Below, one piece after another: positions 1 to 5,150 of a stretch of 5,150 nucleotides of DNA (position 1 is its first letter; each line of letters starts with the position of its first letter). Location of the stretch: NCBI GenBank assembly GCA_007124535.1, contig SLEY01000042.1:1-5150 (forward strand). The letters are read 5' to 3'. The position numbers and the translations under genes were made by a program. The notes below the pieces were generated by a model. That model saw only the letters and a program-made list of their open reading frames with translations. It ran no database searches and was not told where the DNA came from. The stretch is from Planctomycetaceae bacterium. GTDB taxonomy: Bacteria; Planctomycetota; Planctomycetia; Pirellulales; Pirellulaceae.

Positions 1-261
1 CGCAGCACGAACCATCATGCGGATTGGATCCAGTGCATCAAGGAGCGGCGGGATCCGGTGGCCAATGCCGAGACGGGGCACCGGTCGGCAACCGTCTGCC
101 ATCTGGGCAACATCGCTCGGTGGGTGAGCGAGGTGACGGGGGAAACGGGGCAGGAGCTGTTATGGGACGCGGAGAACGAGCGTTTCACGAACAGCGACGA
201 GGCGAACGCGTTCCTGGACTACCAGCGCCGTGCCCCCTTCGAATTGCCCGACACCGTGTGA
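1..261 (+). CDS. Gfo/Idh/MocA-family oxidoreductase, C-terminal fragment (5' end outside window)
   Basis: The reading frame is open from base 1 to a TGA at 259-261 and gives the last 86 residues of a longer protein. Sequence: it contains HHADWIQCIKERRDPVANAE, then GHRSATVCHLGNIARWV, then ELLWDAENERF and a short tail RAPFELPDTV. Family knowledge: the order 'HH..DWI..I+.R..P......GHRS...CHLGNIA' followed by a 'L.WD...E.F' strand is the usual C-terminal end of planctomycete NAD(P)-dependent Gfo/Idh/MocA dehydrogenases, which oxidise or reduce sugars and related polyols. The N-terminal Rossmann fold and the catalytic lysine lie upstream of the window, so substrate and signal peptide cannot be judged. 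No gene follows it on the same strand within 279 nt, so it probably ends its transcript. The family assignment is fairly secure; the exact reaction is unknown. Confidence 0.85.
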   Translation, partial: RSTNHHADWIQCIKERRDPVANAETGHRSATVCHLGNIARWVSEVTGETGQELLWDAENERFTNSDEANAFLDYQRRAPFELPDTV

Positions 262-364
262 GGGCCATGCGCTAAACTTCCCGATTCATCCTGCCCGCGG
301 TGAACTTCCCGATTCCTCGTGCAGTTCCCTCCGCGCGCCCCTCGAATTACCCAAAACGGTGTAA
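241..364 (+). repeat. Degenerate repeat of the oxidoreductase tail
   Basis: Four related short copies follow each other. GAATTGCCCGA at 241-251 is inside the gene. AAACTTCCCGA lies at 274-284, GAACTTCCCGA at 302-312 and GAATTACCCAA at 344-354. The two middle copies share AACTTCCCGATTC exactly (275-287 and 303-315, period 28). The last copy, read from 335, translates as APLELPKTV followed by TAA (362-364). It mirrors the real C-terminus APFELPDTV followed by TGA, but in another frame. This suggests a decayed duplication of the 3' end of the gene; chance similarity is not excluded. Confidence 0.4.
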
Positions 365-394
365 GCGGCGTACCGGATGGCGAGGCGAGGCCCG

Positions 395-419
395 GGGCCC
401 AGCGAATTGCGATGGGCCC
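395..419. other. GC-rich inverted repeat in the tyrS upstream region
   Basis: GGGCCCA (395-401) and TGGGCCC (413-419) are perfect 7-bp arms around an 11-nt loop. No T-run follows on either strand, so a standard intrinsic terminator is not supported. It could still help end the upstream oxidoreductase transcript or be an incidental GC-rich palindrome. Apart from this, the tail repeat (to 364) and the tyrS promoter, I see nothing in 262-540. Confidence 0.35.
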
Positions 420-490
420 GGCGGCAACCCGTCGATCATCCCGCTTGGTCGGGGCTGGCACGCCCGAGTGTTCGCTGGCAGAAAACGCGT

Positions 491-496
491 TATACT
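491..496 (+). promoter_or_regulatory. Probable -10 box of the tyrS promoter
   Basis: TATACT matches the sigma70 -10 consensus TATAAT at 5 of 6 bases and lies 44 nt before the tyrS ATG. No convincing -35 box stands 16-18 nt upstream: the bases at 468-473 are GTGTTC. The inferred transcription start is near 503, giving a leader of about 40 nt. That is too short for a T-box or other large riboswitch. Confidence 0.45.
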
Positions 497-540
497 GGGC
501 CGTTTGGTAGACGTCCGAACCTTGAATCGAGGAAACCTGG

Positions 541-1827
541 ATGAACGATGTGTATGGCGATCTCGGTTGGCGTGGTTTGATCCATCAGACGACCGACGAT
601 CGCTTTTTGTCCGATTGGCTGCGGTCGGGAAGTCGCCGTTTGTATGCCGGGTTCGACCCGACGGCGTCCAGCCTTCACGTGGGGCATCTGCTGCCCCTGC
701 TGACTTTGCGGCGATTCCAGCGTGCCGGGCATCGTCCCATTGCCCTGGTGGGCGGCGCGACGGGGATGATCGGTGATCCCAGCGGCAAGAGCGAAGAGCG
801 GAATCTGCTGTCGGTAGAGGAATTGCAGACGAACATCCAAGGCATGGAACGCCAGATGCGCCGCTTCCTGGACTTTGATGCCGGGGACCACGCGGCCCTG
901 TTGTTGAACAACGCCGATTGGATGCGAGATTTCAGCTACTTGGACTTCCTCCGTGATGTGGGGAAAAGCTTCCCCGTCAGCGGGATGCTGGCCAAGGATT
1001 CGGTCCGCGGCCGCCTGGAACGAGCGGATGGCGGGATGAGCTATACCGAATTCAGCTACATGTTGTTGCAGGCTTACGACTTTGTGTACCTGAACCAGCA
1101 TTTCGATTGCCAGCTGCAGATCGGTGGCAGCGATCAATGGGGCAACATCACGGCCGGCATCGATCTGGCTCGCCGGATGCGGGGCGTCCCGTTGTACGGT
1201 TTGACCTGTCCCTTGCTGACTCGTTCGGACGGCGTCAAGATGGGCAAGACCGAGCAGGGGGCACTCTGGCTGGACGCCGAACGGACCAGCCCTTACGCGT
1301 TCTACCAGTACTGGATCAATGTGGCCGACGAAGACGCCGGACGGTGCTTGCGGATGCTGACGGAAGTCGAGCCGGAGGAGATCGAGCGGTTGGAGGGTTG
1401 CTGTGCCGAGCGGCCGGAGGCGCGGGAGAGCCAGCGGCGGCTGGCACAAGAATTGACGCGCCTGGTGCATGGCCCGTCCGGTCTGGCGTCGGCCGAGCGG
1501 GCGACGGCCGTGTTCTTCGGCGCGGCCATCGAAGACCTTTCGGATGAGCAACTGATCGAGATCTTCGCCGATGTGCCCAGCCATGAGCTACCAGCCGCTC
1601 GCTTGCGGCACGAAGGCTTGCCCCTGCCCGACGCCCTGGTCGCCGCCGGACTGGCAAAATCCAAAGGCGAGGCCCGGCGAATCATCCAACAGGGCGGGGC
1701 TTACGTGAACAACCGGCGGCGGACGGACCAGCAGACGCGGTTGACCGACGAGGATCGGGCCAGCCAGACCGTGATCGTCCTGCGCTCCGGCAAGAAGCGT
1801 TATGCCCTGCTCCGGTTCACCGAGTGA
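541..1827 (+). CDS. tyrS: Tyrosyl-tRNA synthetase
   Basis: This 428-residue class I aminoacyl-tRNA synthetase charges tRNA-Tyr with tyrosine in the cytoplasm. The catalytic Rossmann domain fills roughly residues 1-230. The HIGH motif reads HVGH (46-49), and the KMSKS loop reads KMGKT (233-237), the form usual in bacterial TyrRS. Residues matching the family's tyrosine pocket are visible: Y35 in YAGFDP, D79 in IGDPSGK, Y173/Q177/D180 in SYMLLQAYD and Q199 in SDQWGN. These separate it from TrpRS. An S4 RNA-binding domain occupies about 360-428 (LPDALVAAGLAKSKGEARR, then GGAYVNN). Length is normal for the family. The start is fixed by GAGGAA at 529-534, six bases before the ATG. It appears to be a single-gene unit with its own promoter. 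Its last 28 nt overlap the 3' end of the convergent FliM-like gene. Confidence 0.97.
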   Translation: MNDVYGDLGWRGLIHQTTDDRFLSDWLRSGSRRLYAGFDPTASSLHVGHLLPLLTLRRFQRAGHRPIALVGGATGMIGDPSGKSEERNLLSVEELQTNIQGMERQMRRFLDFDAGDHAALLLNNADWMRDFSYLDFLRDVGKSFPVSGMLAKDSVRGRLERADGGMSYTEFSYMLLQAYDFVYLNQHFDCQLQIGGSDQWGNITAGIDLARRMRGVPLYGLTCPLLTRSDGVKMGKTEQGALWLDAERTSPYAFYQYWINVADEDAGRCLRMLTEVEPEEIERLEGCCAERPEARESQRRLAQELTRLVHGPSGLASAERATAVFFGAAIEDLSDEQLIEIFADVPSHELPAARLRHEGLPLPDALVAAGLAKSKGEARRIIQQGGAYVNNRRRTDQQTRLTDEDRASQTVIVLRSGKKRYALLRFTE

Positions 1828-2789
1828 TCCGGATGGCGGGGCTCCTCGTGCGGGCCGCCACTCGAAGCCTCAATACGCACCGCCTTATGCCCCTGGCAGG
1901 AACCCAAACGGCCCTGATAACGCCCACCCCCTTCGACCAGCACGTCCAGAGGTTGGTCATACCTCTGTTCGGTTGGGATCAGATCGCCCACTTCCAGCTG
2001 GGCAAGATCGCGGGCGGAAACCGTACACTGGCCCAGCACCACAGTGACCTGGACAGGGGGTGGGGTTGGCGGGGCGGCAGCGTCGGGGGGCAACACAATC
2101 GCGTGCCGCGCAATCTGCCACGGAACCGCGGCGGCGATGCGCCCGGAAACCGGACCCAGTTGCAGGACCATTTCGCAACAGGCGTAGGGTTCGCGACAAG
2201 TCAGCCAAGCGCGATTCAGGCGGCAGGCAGTTTCGTTGGGCGGCGCGGCAACCCGTAATTCTGGCCAAGCTGCTTCGAAGGCCCGGATAACGGCTTCGAC
2301 CATCTGCCCGGCAATCCGGTTCTCCAATTCGCTGAGCGGCCGGAATTCGCCCTTGTGTTGCCTGATTGGTCCCCCCAAAAGACGGTCGAGCAACGAGAAC
2401 ATCAAAGCCCGTTCGACGGTCAGCCACCACGGCGCGGTGAGACCTTCCAGCTCGAGACGGAAGAGGCACATCGAATCGGGGCAACACAACAGGAACTGCC
2501 CCTGCGTTGCCTGCTGATCCTCTTCGGGTTGGGTTGTCGTGGCGACCCGGAATAGCGTCGAGAACTCGCCACTCAGCAATTCCCCCGTCTGCCGCCAAGC
2601 GGATCGCAAACCCAGTCGATCTGGGGCTGCCTGCTGACCACTGTGGTCGTACTCCACGGGAGTGCGGCGGGACAAGGACGTCCGCGTCACCCACTCCTTC
2701 GAGCCGTCCGTACTTGGCCCTTCAGAACGATCTGTGAAGCCTCGCAACAACGAGGCGATTTCTGCCCGAGTCAGCGACTGCCTGCTCAT
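1800..2789 (-). CDS. FliM/FliN-family flagellar motor switch (C-ring) protein, FliM-like
   Basis: The 329-residue product has FliM length and architecture. Residues 6-17 (LTRAEIASLLRG) match the FliM N-terminal CheY-binding peptide, typically LSQAEIDALLNG, with Asp replaced by Ala. A CheC-like middle domain follows at about 60-230, with LLDRLLGG (133-140) and EFRPLSELENRIAGQMV (148-164), the counterpart of the FliM 'vDnlFGG...EFT..E..' stretch. A proline-rich linker (234-245) leads to a SpoA/FliMN_C domain (about 246-307) with LEVGDLIPTEQ and HKAVRIE. Family role: FliM sits in the cytoplasmic C-ring, binds CheY-P and sets rotation direction; FliN, SpoA and type III secretion proteins share the last domain. 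Oddities are nine cysteines, an Ala in the EIDALL motif, and a lone position behind proA with no other flagellar gene. AAGGAG precedes the ATG with six bases between. Family is firm; true FliM function is inferred. Confidence 0.85.
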   Translation of the reverse strand: MSRQSLTRAEIASLLRGFTDRSEGPSTDGSKEWVTRTSLSRRTPVEYDHSGQQAAPDRLGLRSAWRQTGELLSGEFSTLFRVATTTQPEEDQQATQGQFLLCCPDSMCLFRLELEGLTAPWWLTVERALMFSLLDRLLGGPIRQHKGEFRPLSELENRIAGQMVEAVIRAFEAAWPELRVAAPPNETACRLNRAWLTCREPYACCEMVLQLGPVSGRIAAAVPWQIARHAIVLPPDAAAPPTPPPVQVTVVLGQCTVSARDLAQLEVGDLIPTEQRYDQPLDVLVEGGGRYQGRLGSCQGHKAVRIEASSGGPHEEPRHPDHSVNRSRA

Positions 2790-2806
2790 GGGTCACTCCT
2801 TTGACC
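2790..2806 (-). promoter_or_regulatory. Shine-Dalgarno of the FliM-like gene displayed in a hairpin loop
   Basis: Read on the minus strand, GGTCA-AAGGAG-TGACC (2806 to 2791) is a perfect 5-bp stem whose six-base loop is exactly the AAGGAG ribosome-binding site. One base (2790) then separates it from the ATG at 2789-2787. It fills about half of the 33-nt gap after proA. It fixes the start codon and may present or tune the site for ribosomes. The structure is seen in sequence; any regulatory effect is inference. Confidence 0.5.
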
Positions 2807-2822
2807 GCAGCCGGCGGTGCGC

Positions 2823-4097
2823 TCAACTGCGGATTTGGCCGTCTCCGTACACCACGTACTTGTAGCTGGTCAATTCTTTCAAGCCGCAGGGGCCGCGAGC
2901 GTGAAACCGGTCGGTGCTGATCCCGATTTCCGCGCCCAAGCCGAATTCGCCGCCGTCGTTGAACCGCGTGCTGGCATTGACCATGACGGCCGAGCTGTCG
3001 ACGCGTTTGGTAAACTGCCGGGCGGCGGCCAAGTCGGTCGTGACGATCGCATCCGTATGGTGCGAGCCGTACTGGTTGATCCACCGGATGGCCTGATCGA
3101 GGGAATCGACCACTCGGACGGAGATGACCGGTCCCAGGTATTCGGCATAATAATCTTCGTCGGTGGCCGCTTGGATATTCTCCAACAACTGGCATGTGGC
3201 TTGGTCGCCGCGGATTTCGATTCCGGCTTGCTGCAGGGCTTGTGCCAGTCGGGGCAGCAACCGGGGCGCGATTTCGCGATGCACCAGCAGCGATTCGCAC
3301 GCATTGCAGACGCCCATCCGCTGGCATTTGGAATTCACGGTCAAGGTTTCTGCGAGGTCCGGATCGGCTGCCCGGTCGAGGTACACGTGGCAGTTCCCGG
3401 CAAAATGCTTGATCACCGGCATTTTGGCTTCGGCCGAGACCCGCCGGATCAAACCCTCCCCACCGCGGGGGATGGCCACGTCGATGTAGTCGGCCAGCGC
3501 CAGGAAATGCCCCACGGCCGCTCGATCGGTGGTTCCCACCAATTGGATCGCCTTGCCCGGGATCCCATGCTCCTCGGCCGCCTGTACCAACCGATCGACC
3601 AGCGCTCGACTGGAGTGCGCCGCCTCTTTGCCCCCCCGCAGGATCACCGCATTGCCACTCTTCACACAGATGGCTGCCGCATCGGCCGTCACGTTGGGCC
3701 GCGATTCGTAGATGAAAAACACCACGCCCAAGGGCACCCGCACCTTGGCAATTTCCAAGCCGTTGGGGCGTACGGCCGATTCCATCACCTCGCCCACCGG
3801 GTCGCGCAGCATGGCGATCTCTTCCAACGCGGCGGCGATGCCCTCGACCCGCGCCGGCGTCAGACGCAGCCGGTCGATTTGGGCGTCGGTCAGCCCGAAA
3901 TCGCCGGCCGCCTGAACGTCCTTTTCATTCGCGGCCAAAATCGCCGGGGTCTGCTCACGCAACAGGGCTGCCGACCGCCGCAACCAGCCGTCCTTCTGTT
4001 CACCCCGCACCTGGGCCAAACCCTCAGCCGCTTCGCGAGCCGCCTCCGCCATTTCCCGACAATAACCGCCCAAGTCCACTTCTGCGTTGTCTGTCAT
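2823..4097 (-). CDS. proA: Gamma-glutamyl phosphate reductase (glutamate-5-semialdehyde dehydrogenase)
   Basis: This enzyme performs the second step of proline synthesis: NADPH-dependent reduction of gamma-glutamyl phosphate to glutamate-5-semialdehyde in the cytoplasm. From the ATG at 4097 it is 424 residues, close to the family norm of about 417. Visible signatures are VPLGVVFFIYESRPNVTADA (121-140), SGNAVILRGGKEA (147-159), the catalytic block VNSKCQRMGVCNACESLLVH (254-273) with probable nucleophile Cys264, and EFGLGAEIGISTDRFHARGP (384-403). The frame stays open to a TTG at 4202, but that codon lies in the -35 box of a good promoter, so a longer protein is unlikely. An ATG at 4121 (432 residues) is the alternative start. 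Neither ATG has a strong ribosome-binding site; 4097 is preferred because YCREMAEAA then begins at the usual distance from the N-terminus. proB is not nearby. The FliM-like gene follows after 33 nt, probably on the same transcript. Confidence 0.95.
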   Translation of the reverse strand: MTDNAEVDLGGYCREMAEAAREAAEGLAQVRGEQKDGWLRRSAALLREQTPAILAANEKDVQAAGDFGLTDAQIDRLRLTPARVEGIAAALEEIAMLRDPVGEVMESAVRPNGLEIAKVRVPLGVVFFIYESRPNVTADAAAICVKSGNAVILRGGKEAAHSSRALVDRLVQAAEEHGIPGKAIQLVGTTDRAAVGHFLALADYIDVAIPRGGEGLIRRVSAEAKMPVIKHFAGNCHVYLDRAADPDLAETLTVNSKCQRMGVCNACESLLVHREIAPRLLPRLAQALQQAGIEIRGDQATCQLLENIQAATDEDYYAEYLGPVISVRVVDSLDQAIRWINQYGSHHTDAIVTTDLAAARQFTKRVDSSAVMVNASTRFNDGGEFGLGAEIGISTDRFHARGPCGLKELTSYKYVVYGDGQIRS

Positions 4098-4173
4098 AAG
4101 ATCACGATGCTCGTCAACCATGCATTCCAGTTCAAATAATTTAACGGAACCCCAGCCCCATCCACCGTCCTGT

Positions 4174-4202
4174 AGTATCGGAAAACGGGCCCGCGGCGTC
4201 AA
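4174..4202 (-). promoter_or_regulatory. Sigma70-type promoter of proA
   Basis: On the minus strand TTGACG (4202-4197; 5 of 6 to TTGACA) and GATACT (4179-4174; 4 of 6 to TATAAT) are separated by exactly 17 nt. Transcription should begin near 4167. That gives a leader of about 70 nt to the ATG at 4097, or about 46 nt to the ATG at 4121. It is the best-formed promoter in the window and probably drives proA together with the FliM-like gene. Confidence 0.65.
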
Positions 4203-4203
4203 T

Positions 4204-4245
4204 GTCGGCTGATTCCCCAGCCCTCAGGGCTACGAAACCGCCGAC
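4204..4245. promoter_or_regulatory. Nested palindrome between divergent proA and hisH promoters, possible operator
   Basis: An inner perfect palindrome AGCCCT-C-AGGGCT (4219-4231) is framed by outer arms GTCGGC (4204-4209) and GCCGAC (4240-4245). The two are concentric to within half a base. The site lies just upstream of the proA -35 box, whose first base is 4202, and covers the -35 region expected for hisH (about 4231-4236). That is the placement expected of an operator acting on both genes. No known regulator motif is recognised. Confidence 0.4.
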
Positions 4246-4253
4246 TTTTCGAG

Positions 4254-4259
4254 TATAAA
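4254..4259 (+). promoter_or_regulatory. Probable -10 box of the hisH promoter
   Basis: TATAAA (5 of 6 to TATAAT) stands 48 nt before the hisH ATG, which would place transcription start near 4266. The -35 position (TACGAA at 4231-4236) is poor, so activation by a regulator or a weak constitutive promoter is possible. Confidence 0.45.
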
Positions 4260-4307
4260 AACGTCGACAAGCTCCTTCAACCGCCGGGAAAGCGTCAAGG
4301 AACCGCA

Positions 4308-4919
4308 ATGATTGTGATTGTCGATTACCAGATGGGAAATCTGCGCAGTGTCCAGAAAGCTTTTGAAAAAGTCGGCTATGCCGCAACGATCAGCAGCGAT
4401 CCGGAGCAGGTAGCTCGGGCAGATCAAGTTGTGCTTCCCGGAGTCGGGGCGTTCGGCGATGCCCTGGCGGAATTGGAGCACCGGAATCTGATCGAACCGA
4501 TTCTCGAAGCGATCCAGTCCGGTAAACCTTTCCTGGGCATCTGCCTGGGCTTGCAATTGCTGTTCGATGTCAGCTTCGAAGGCGGCGAGCATCGGGGGTT
4601 AGGCGTGATTCCGGGCAAAGTGGTACGCTTCGATCTGCCCAAACACTACAAAGTCCCCCACATGGGATGGAATCAAGCGAGGATTCGTCGTCGAGCCCCC
4701 CTATTGTCAGGCATCCCGGACGAGACCTATTTCTATTTTGTTCACTCCTATTACGTGGTTCCCGACGACTCGGAAGCCGTGTCGATTGAGGTGGATTATG
4801 GTGTGCCGTTTTGCGCGATGGTGTGGCGAGACAATCTGTTCGCCACCCAGTTTCACCCGGAAAAGAGTCAGCGATACGGTCTGCAGCTATTGGAGAACTT
4901 TGCAGGCCTGGGCGGTTAG
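4308..4919 (+). CDS. hisH: Imidazole glycerol phosphate synthase, glutamine amidotransferase subunit
   Basis: HisH hydrolyses glutamine and passes ammonia to HisF, which forms imidazole glycerol phosphate and AICAR, linking histidine and purine synthesis. The 203-residue length is typical. Class I amidotransferase features are all present: the start IVIVDYQMGNLRSV (2-15), LPGVGAFGDA (43-52), the nucleophile elbow FLGICLGLQLLF with Cys79 (75-86), VPHMGWNQ (116-123), YFVHSYYV (143-150), and the triad partners His183 and Glu185 in TQFHPEKSQRYG (180-191). Nothing catalytic is missing. AAGGAA (4297-4302) lies five bases before the ATG, which fixes the start. The gene is divergent from proA and has its own TATAAA box. 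No hisA or hisF follows; a palindromic element begins 23 nt after the stop, so the histidine genes are evidently dispersed, at least here. Confidence 0.97.
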   Translation: MIVIVDYQMGNLRSVQKAFEKVGYAATISSDPEQVARADQVVLPGVGAFGDALAELEHRNLIEPILEAIQSGKPFLGICLGLQLLFDVSFEGGEHRGLGVIPGKVVRFDLPKHYKVPHMGWNQARIRRRAPLLSGIPDETYFYFVHSYYVVPDDSEAVSIEVDYGVPFCAMVWRDNLFATQFHPEKSQRYGLQLLENFAGLGG

Positions 4920-4942
4920 CATGGAAGAACCTGGGTTTTTTT

Positions 4943-5055
4943 CAATGGCCCGCTTAAAGGGGTAAAACCTTCATTTGTGACCGTCCCCCTTGAACGCGTA
5001 TTGACCGAAGTTGTTTTCGGTGAATGAGCGTTTTACCCCTTTAAGCAGGCTATTG
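4943..5055. mobile_element. 113-bp element with 33-nt imperfect inverted repeats (REP/MITE-like)
   Basis: The left arm 4943-4975 and the reverse complement of 5023-5055 agree at 29 of 33 positions. This includes an uninterrupted 17-nt match, GCTTAAAGGGGTAAAAC (4952-4968 against 5030-5046). The 47-nt centre holds a smaller hairpin, ACCGAA (5004-5009) with TTCGGT (5016-5021), and TGACCG twice (4978-4983, 5002-5007). There is no open frame for a transposase and no clear target-site duplication. Known classes with this look are REP/BIME palindromes moved by IS200-type Y1 transposases, and MITEs with terminal inverted repeats. Which class applies, and whether it is repeated elsewhere, cannot be told from one copy. 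It could also serve as a transcript-end stem for hisH. Confidence 0.6.
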
Positions 5056-5090
5056 TTGGTGAATACCCTCCCCGGCCGCTACCGCGTCCG

Positions 5091-5112
5091 ACCCTCCCGC
5101 AAGCGGGAGGGT
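5091..5112. repeat. GC-rich hairpin 1 of an intergenic repeat cluster
   Basis: ACCCTCCCGC (5091-5100) and GCGGGAGGGT (5103-5112) are perfect 10-nt arms around AA, forming a very stable stem on either strand. No T-run follows, so it is not a standard intrinsic terminator. From memory, similar purine/pyrimidine-strand GC hairpins are scattered between genes in planctomycete genomes; this was not checked. Confidence 0.6.
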
Positions 5113-5130
5113 GAAGAGTGGCATGATTTC

Positions 5131-5149
5131 ACCTCCCCTCCGGGGAGGT
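5131..5149. repeat. GC-rich hairpin 2 of an intergenic repeat cluster
   Basis: ACCTCCCC (5131-5138) and GGGGAGGT (5142-5149) are perfect 8-bp arms with a 3-nt loop. It stands 18 nt after the first hairpin and is related to it in sequence. CCGGGGAGG (5140-5148) can instead pair with CCTCCCCGG (5067-5075), which would enclose the first hairpin. The repeat probably continues past the window edge. Confidence 0.55.
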
Positions 5150-5150
5150 C

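Noticed and set aside
456..476. A possible sigma54 promoter upstream of tyrS, beginning TGGCAC at 456.
   Set aside because: The -24-like TGGCAC is present, but no TTGCA or GC element stands at the required -12 distance; TATACT at 491 is the better promoter signal.
300..776. An open frame running through the tyrS leader and into tyrS in another frame.
   Set aside because: It overlaps the tyrS catalytic domain out of frame. It has no ribosome-binding site and no recognisable motif.
490..1584. A 364-codon open frame on the minus strand, opposite tyrS.
   Set aside because: Same reason: tyrS is unmistakable on the plus strand, and the antisense translation shows no family motif.
2817..4139. A 440-codon open frame on the plus strand, opposite proA.
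   Set aside because: It spans proA in antisense, and its translation is rich in His, Gln, Arg and Gly with no recognisable domain. The proA frame has complete family signatures. Long antisense frames are common in GC-rich genes.
4928..4942. A possible intrinsic terminator after hisH: AACCTGGGTT running into seven T (4936-4942).
   Set aside because: The inverted repeat is only four bases with a two-base gap, which cannot form a real stem. The T-run alone is not enough.
4738..4965. A 75-codon plus-strand frame crossing the end of hisH into the palindromic element.
   Set aside because: Most of it lies inside hisH in another frame and it has no start signal; it is a shadow frame.

Overview
The window looks like a chromosomal housekeeping segment of a GC-rich bacterium, most likely a planctomycete. 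That assignment is inference. It rests on the end of a Gfo/Idh/MocA-type dehydrogenase of the kind that is abundant in planctomycetes, on scattered single-gene transcription units where other bacteria have his or pro operons, and on GC-rich intergenic hairpins. No rRNA, tRNA, CRISPR array or intact transposase gene was found.

Layout, left to right. Positions 1-261 hold the 3' end of a Gfo/Idh/MocA-family oxidoreductase (+). Positions 262-540 are non-coding, with a degenerate repeat of the gene's own tail, a GC-rich hairpin and a likely promoter. Positions 541-1827 are tyrS, tyrosyl-tRNA synthetase (+). Converging on it and overlapping its end by 28 nt is a FliM/FliN-family gene (1800-2789, -). 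It sits 33 nt downstream of proA, gamma-glutamyl phosphate reductase (2823-4097, -), so the two probably form one transcript. Positions 4098-4307 are a divergent promoter region. It carries a good sigma70-type promoter for proA, a TATAAA box for hisH and a nested palindrome between them. Positions 4308-4919 are hisH, the glutaminase subunit of imidazole glycerol phosphate synthase (+). Positions 4920-5150 contain no gene but are rich in structure: a 113-bp element with 33-nt imperfect terminal inverted repeats, followed by a pair of GC-rich hairpins that runs to the edge of the window.

The genes do not form a shared pathway. tyrS serves translation, proA serves proline synthesis and hisH serves histidine synthesis. 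The least expected gene is the FliM-like one, which stands alone behind proA with no other flagellar gene in view. I did not find a clearly new multi-gene system. The best candidates for something undescribed are the palindromic element after hisH, the adjoining hairpin cluster and the orphan cysteine-rich FliM homologue.
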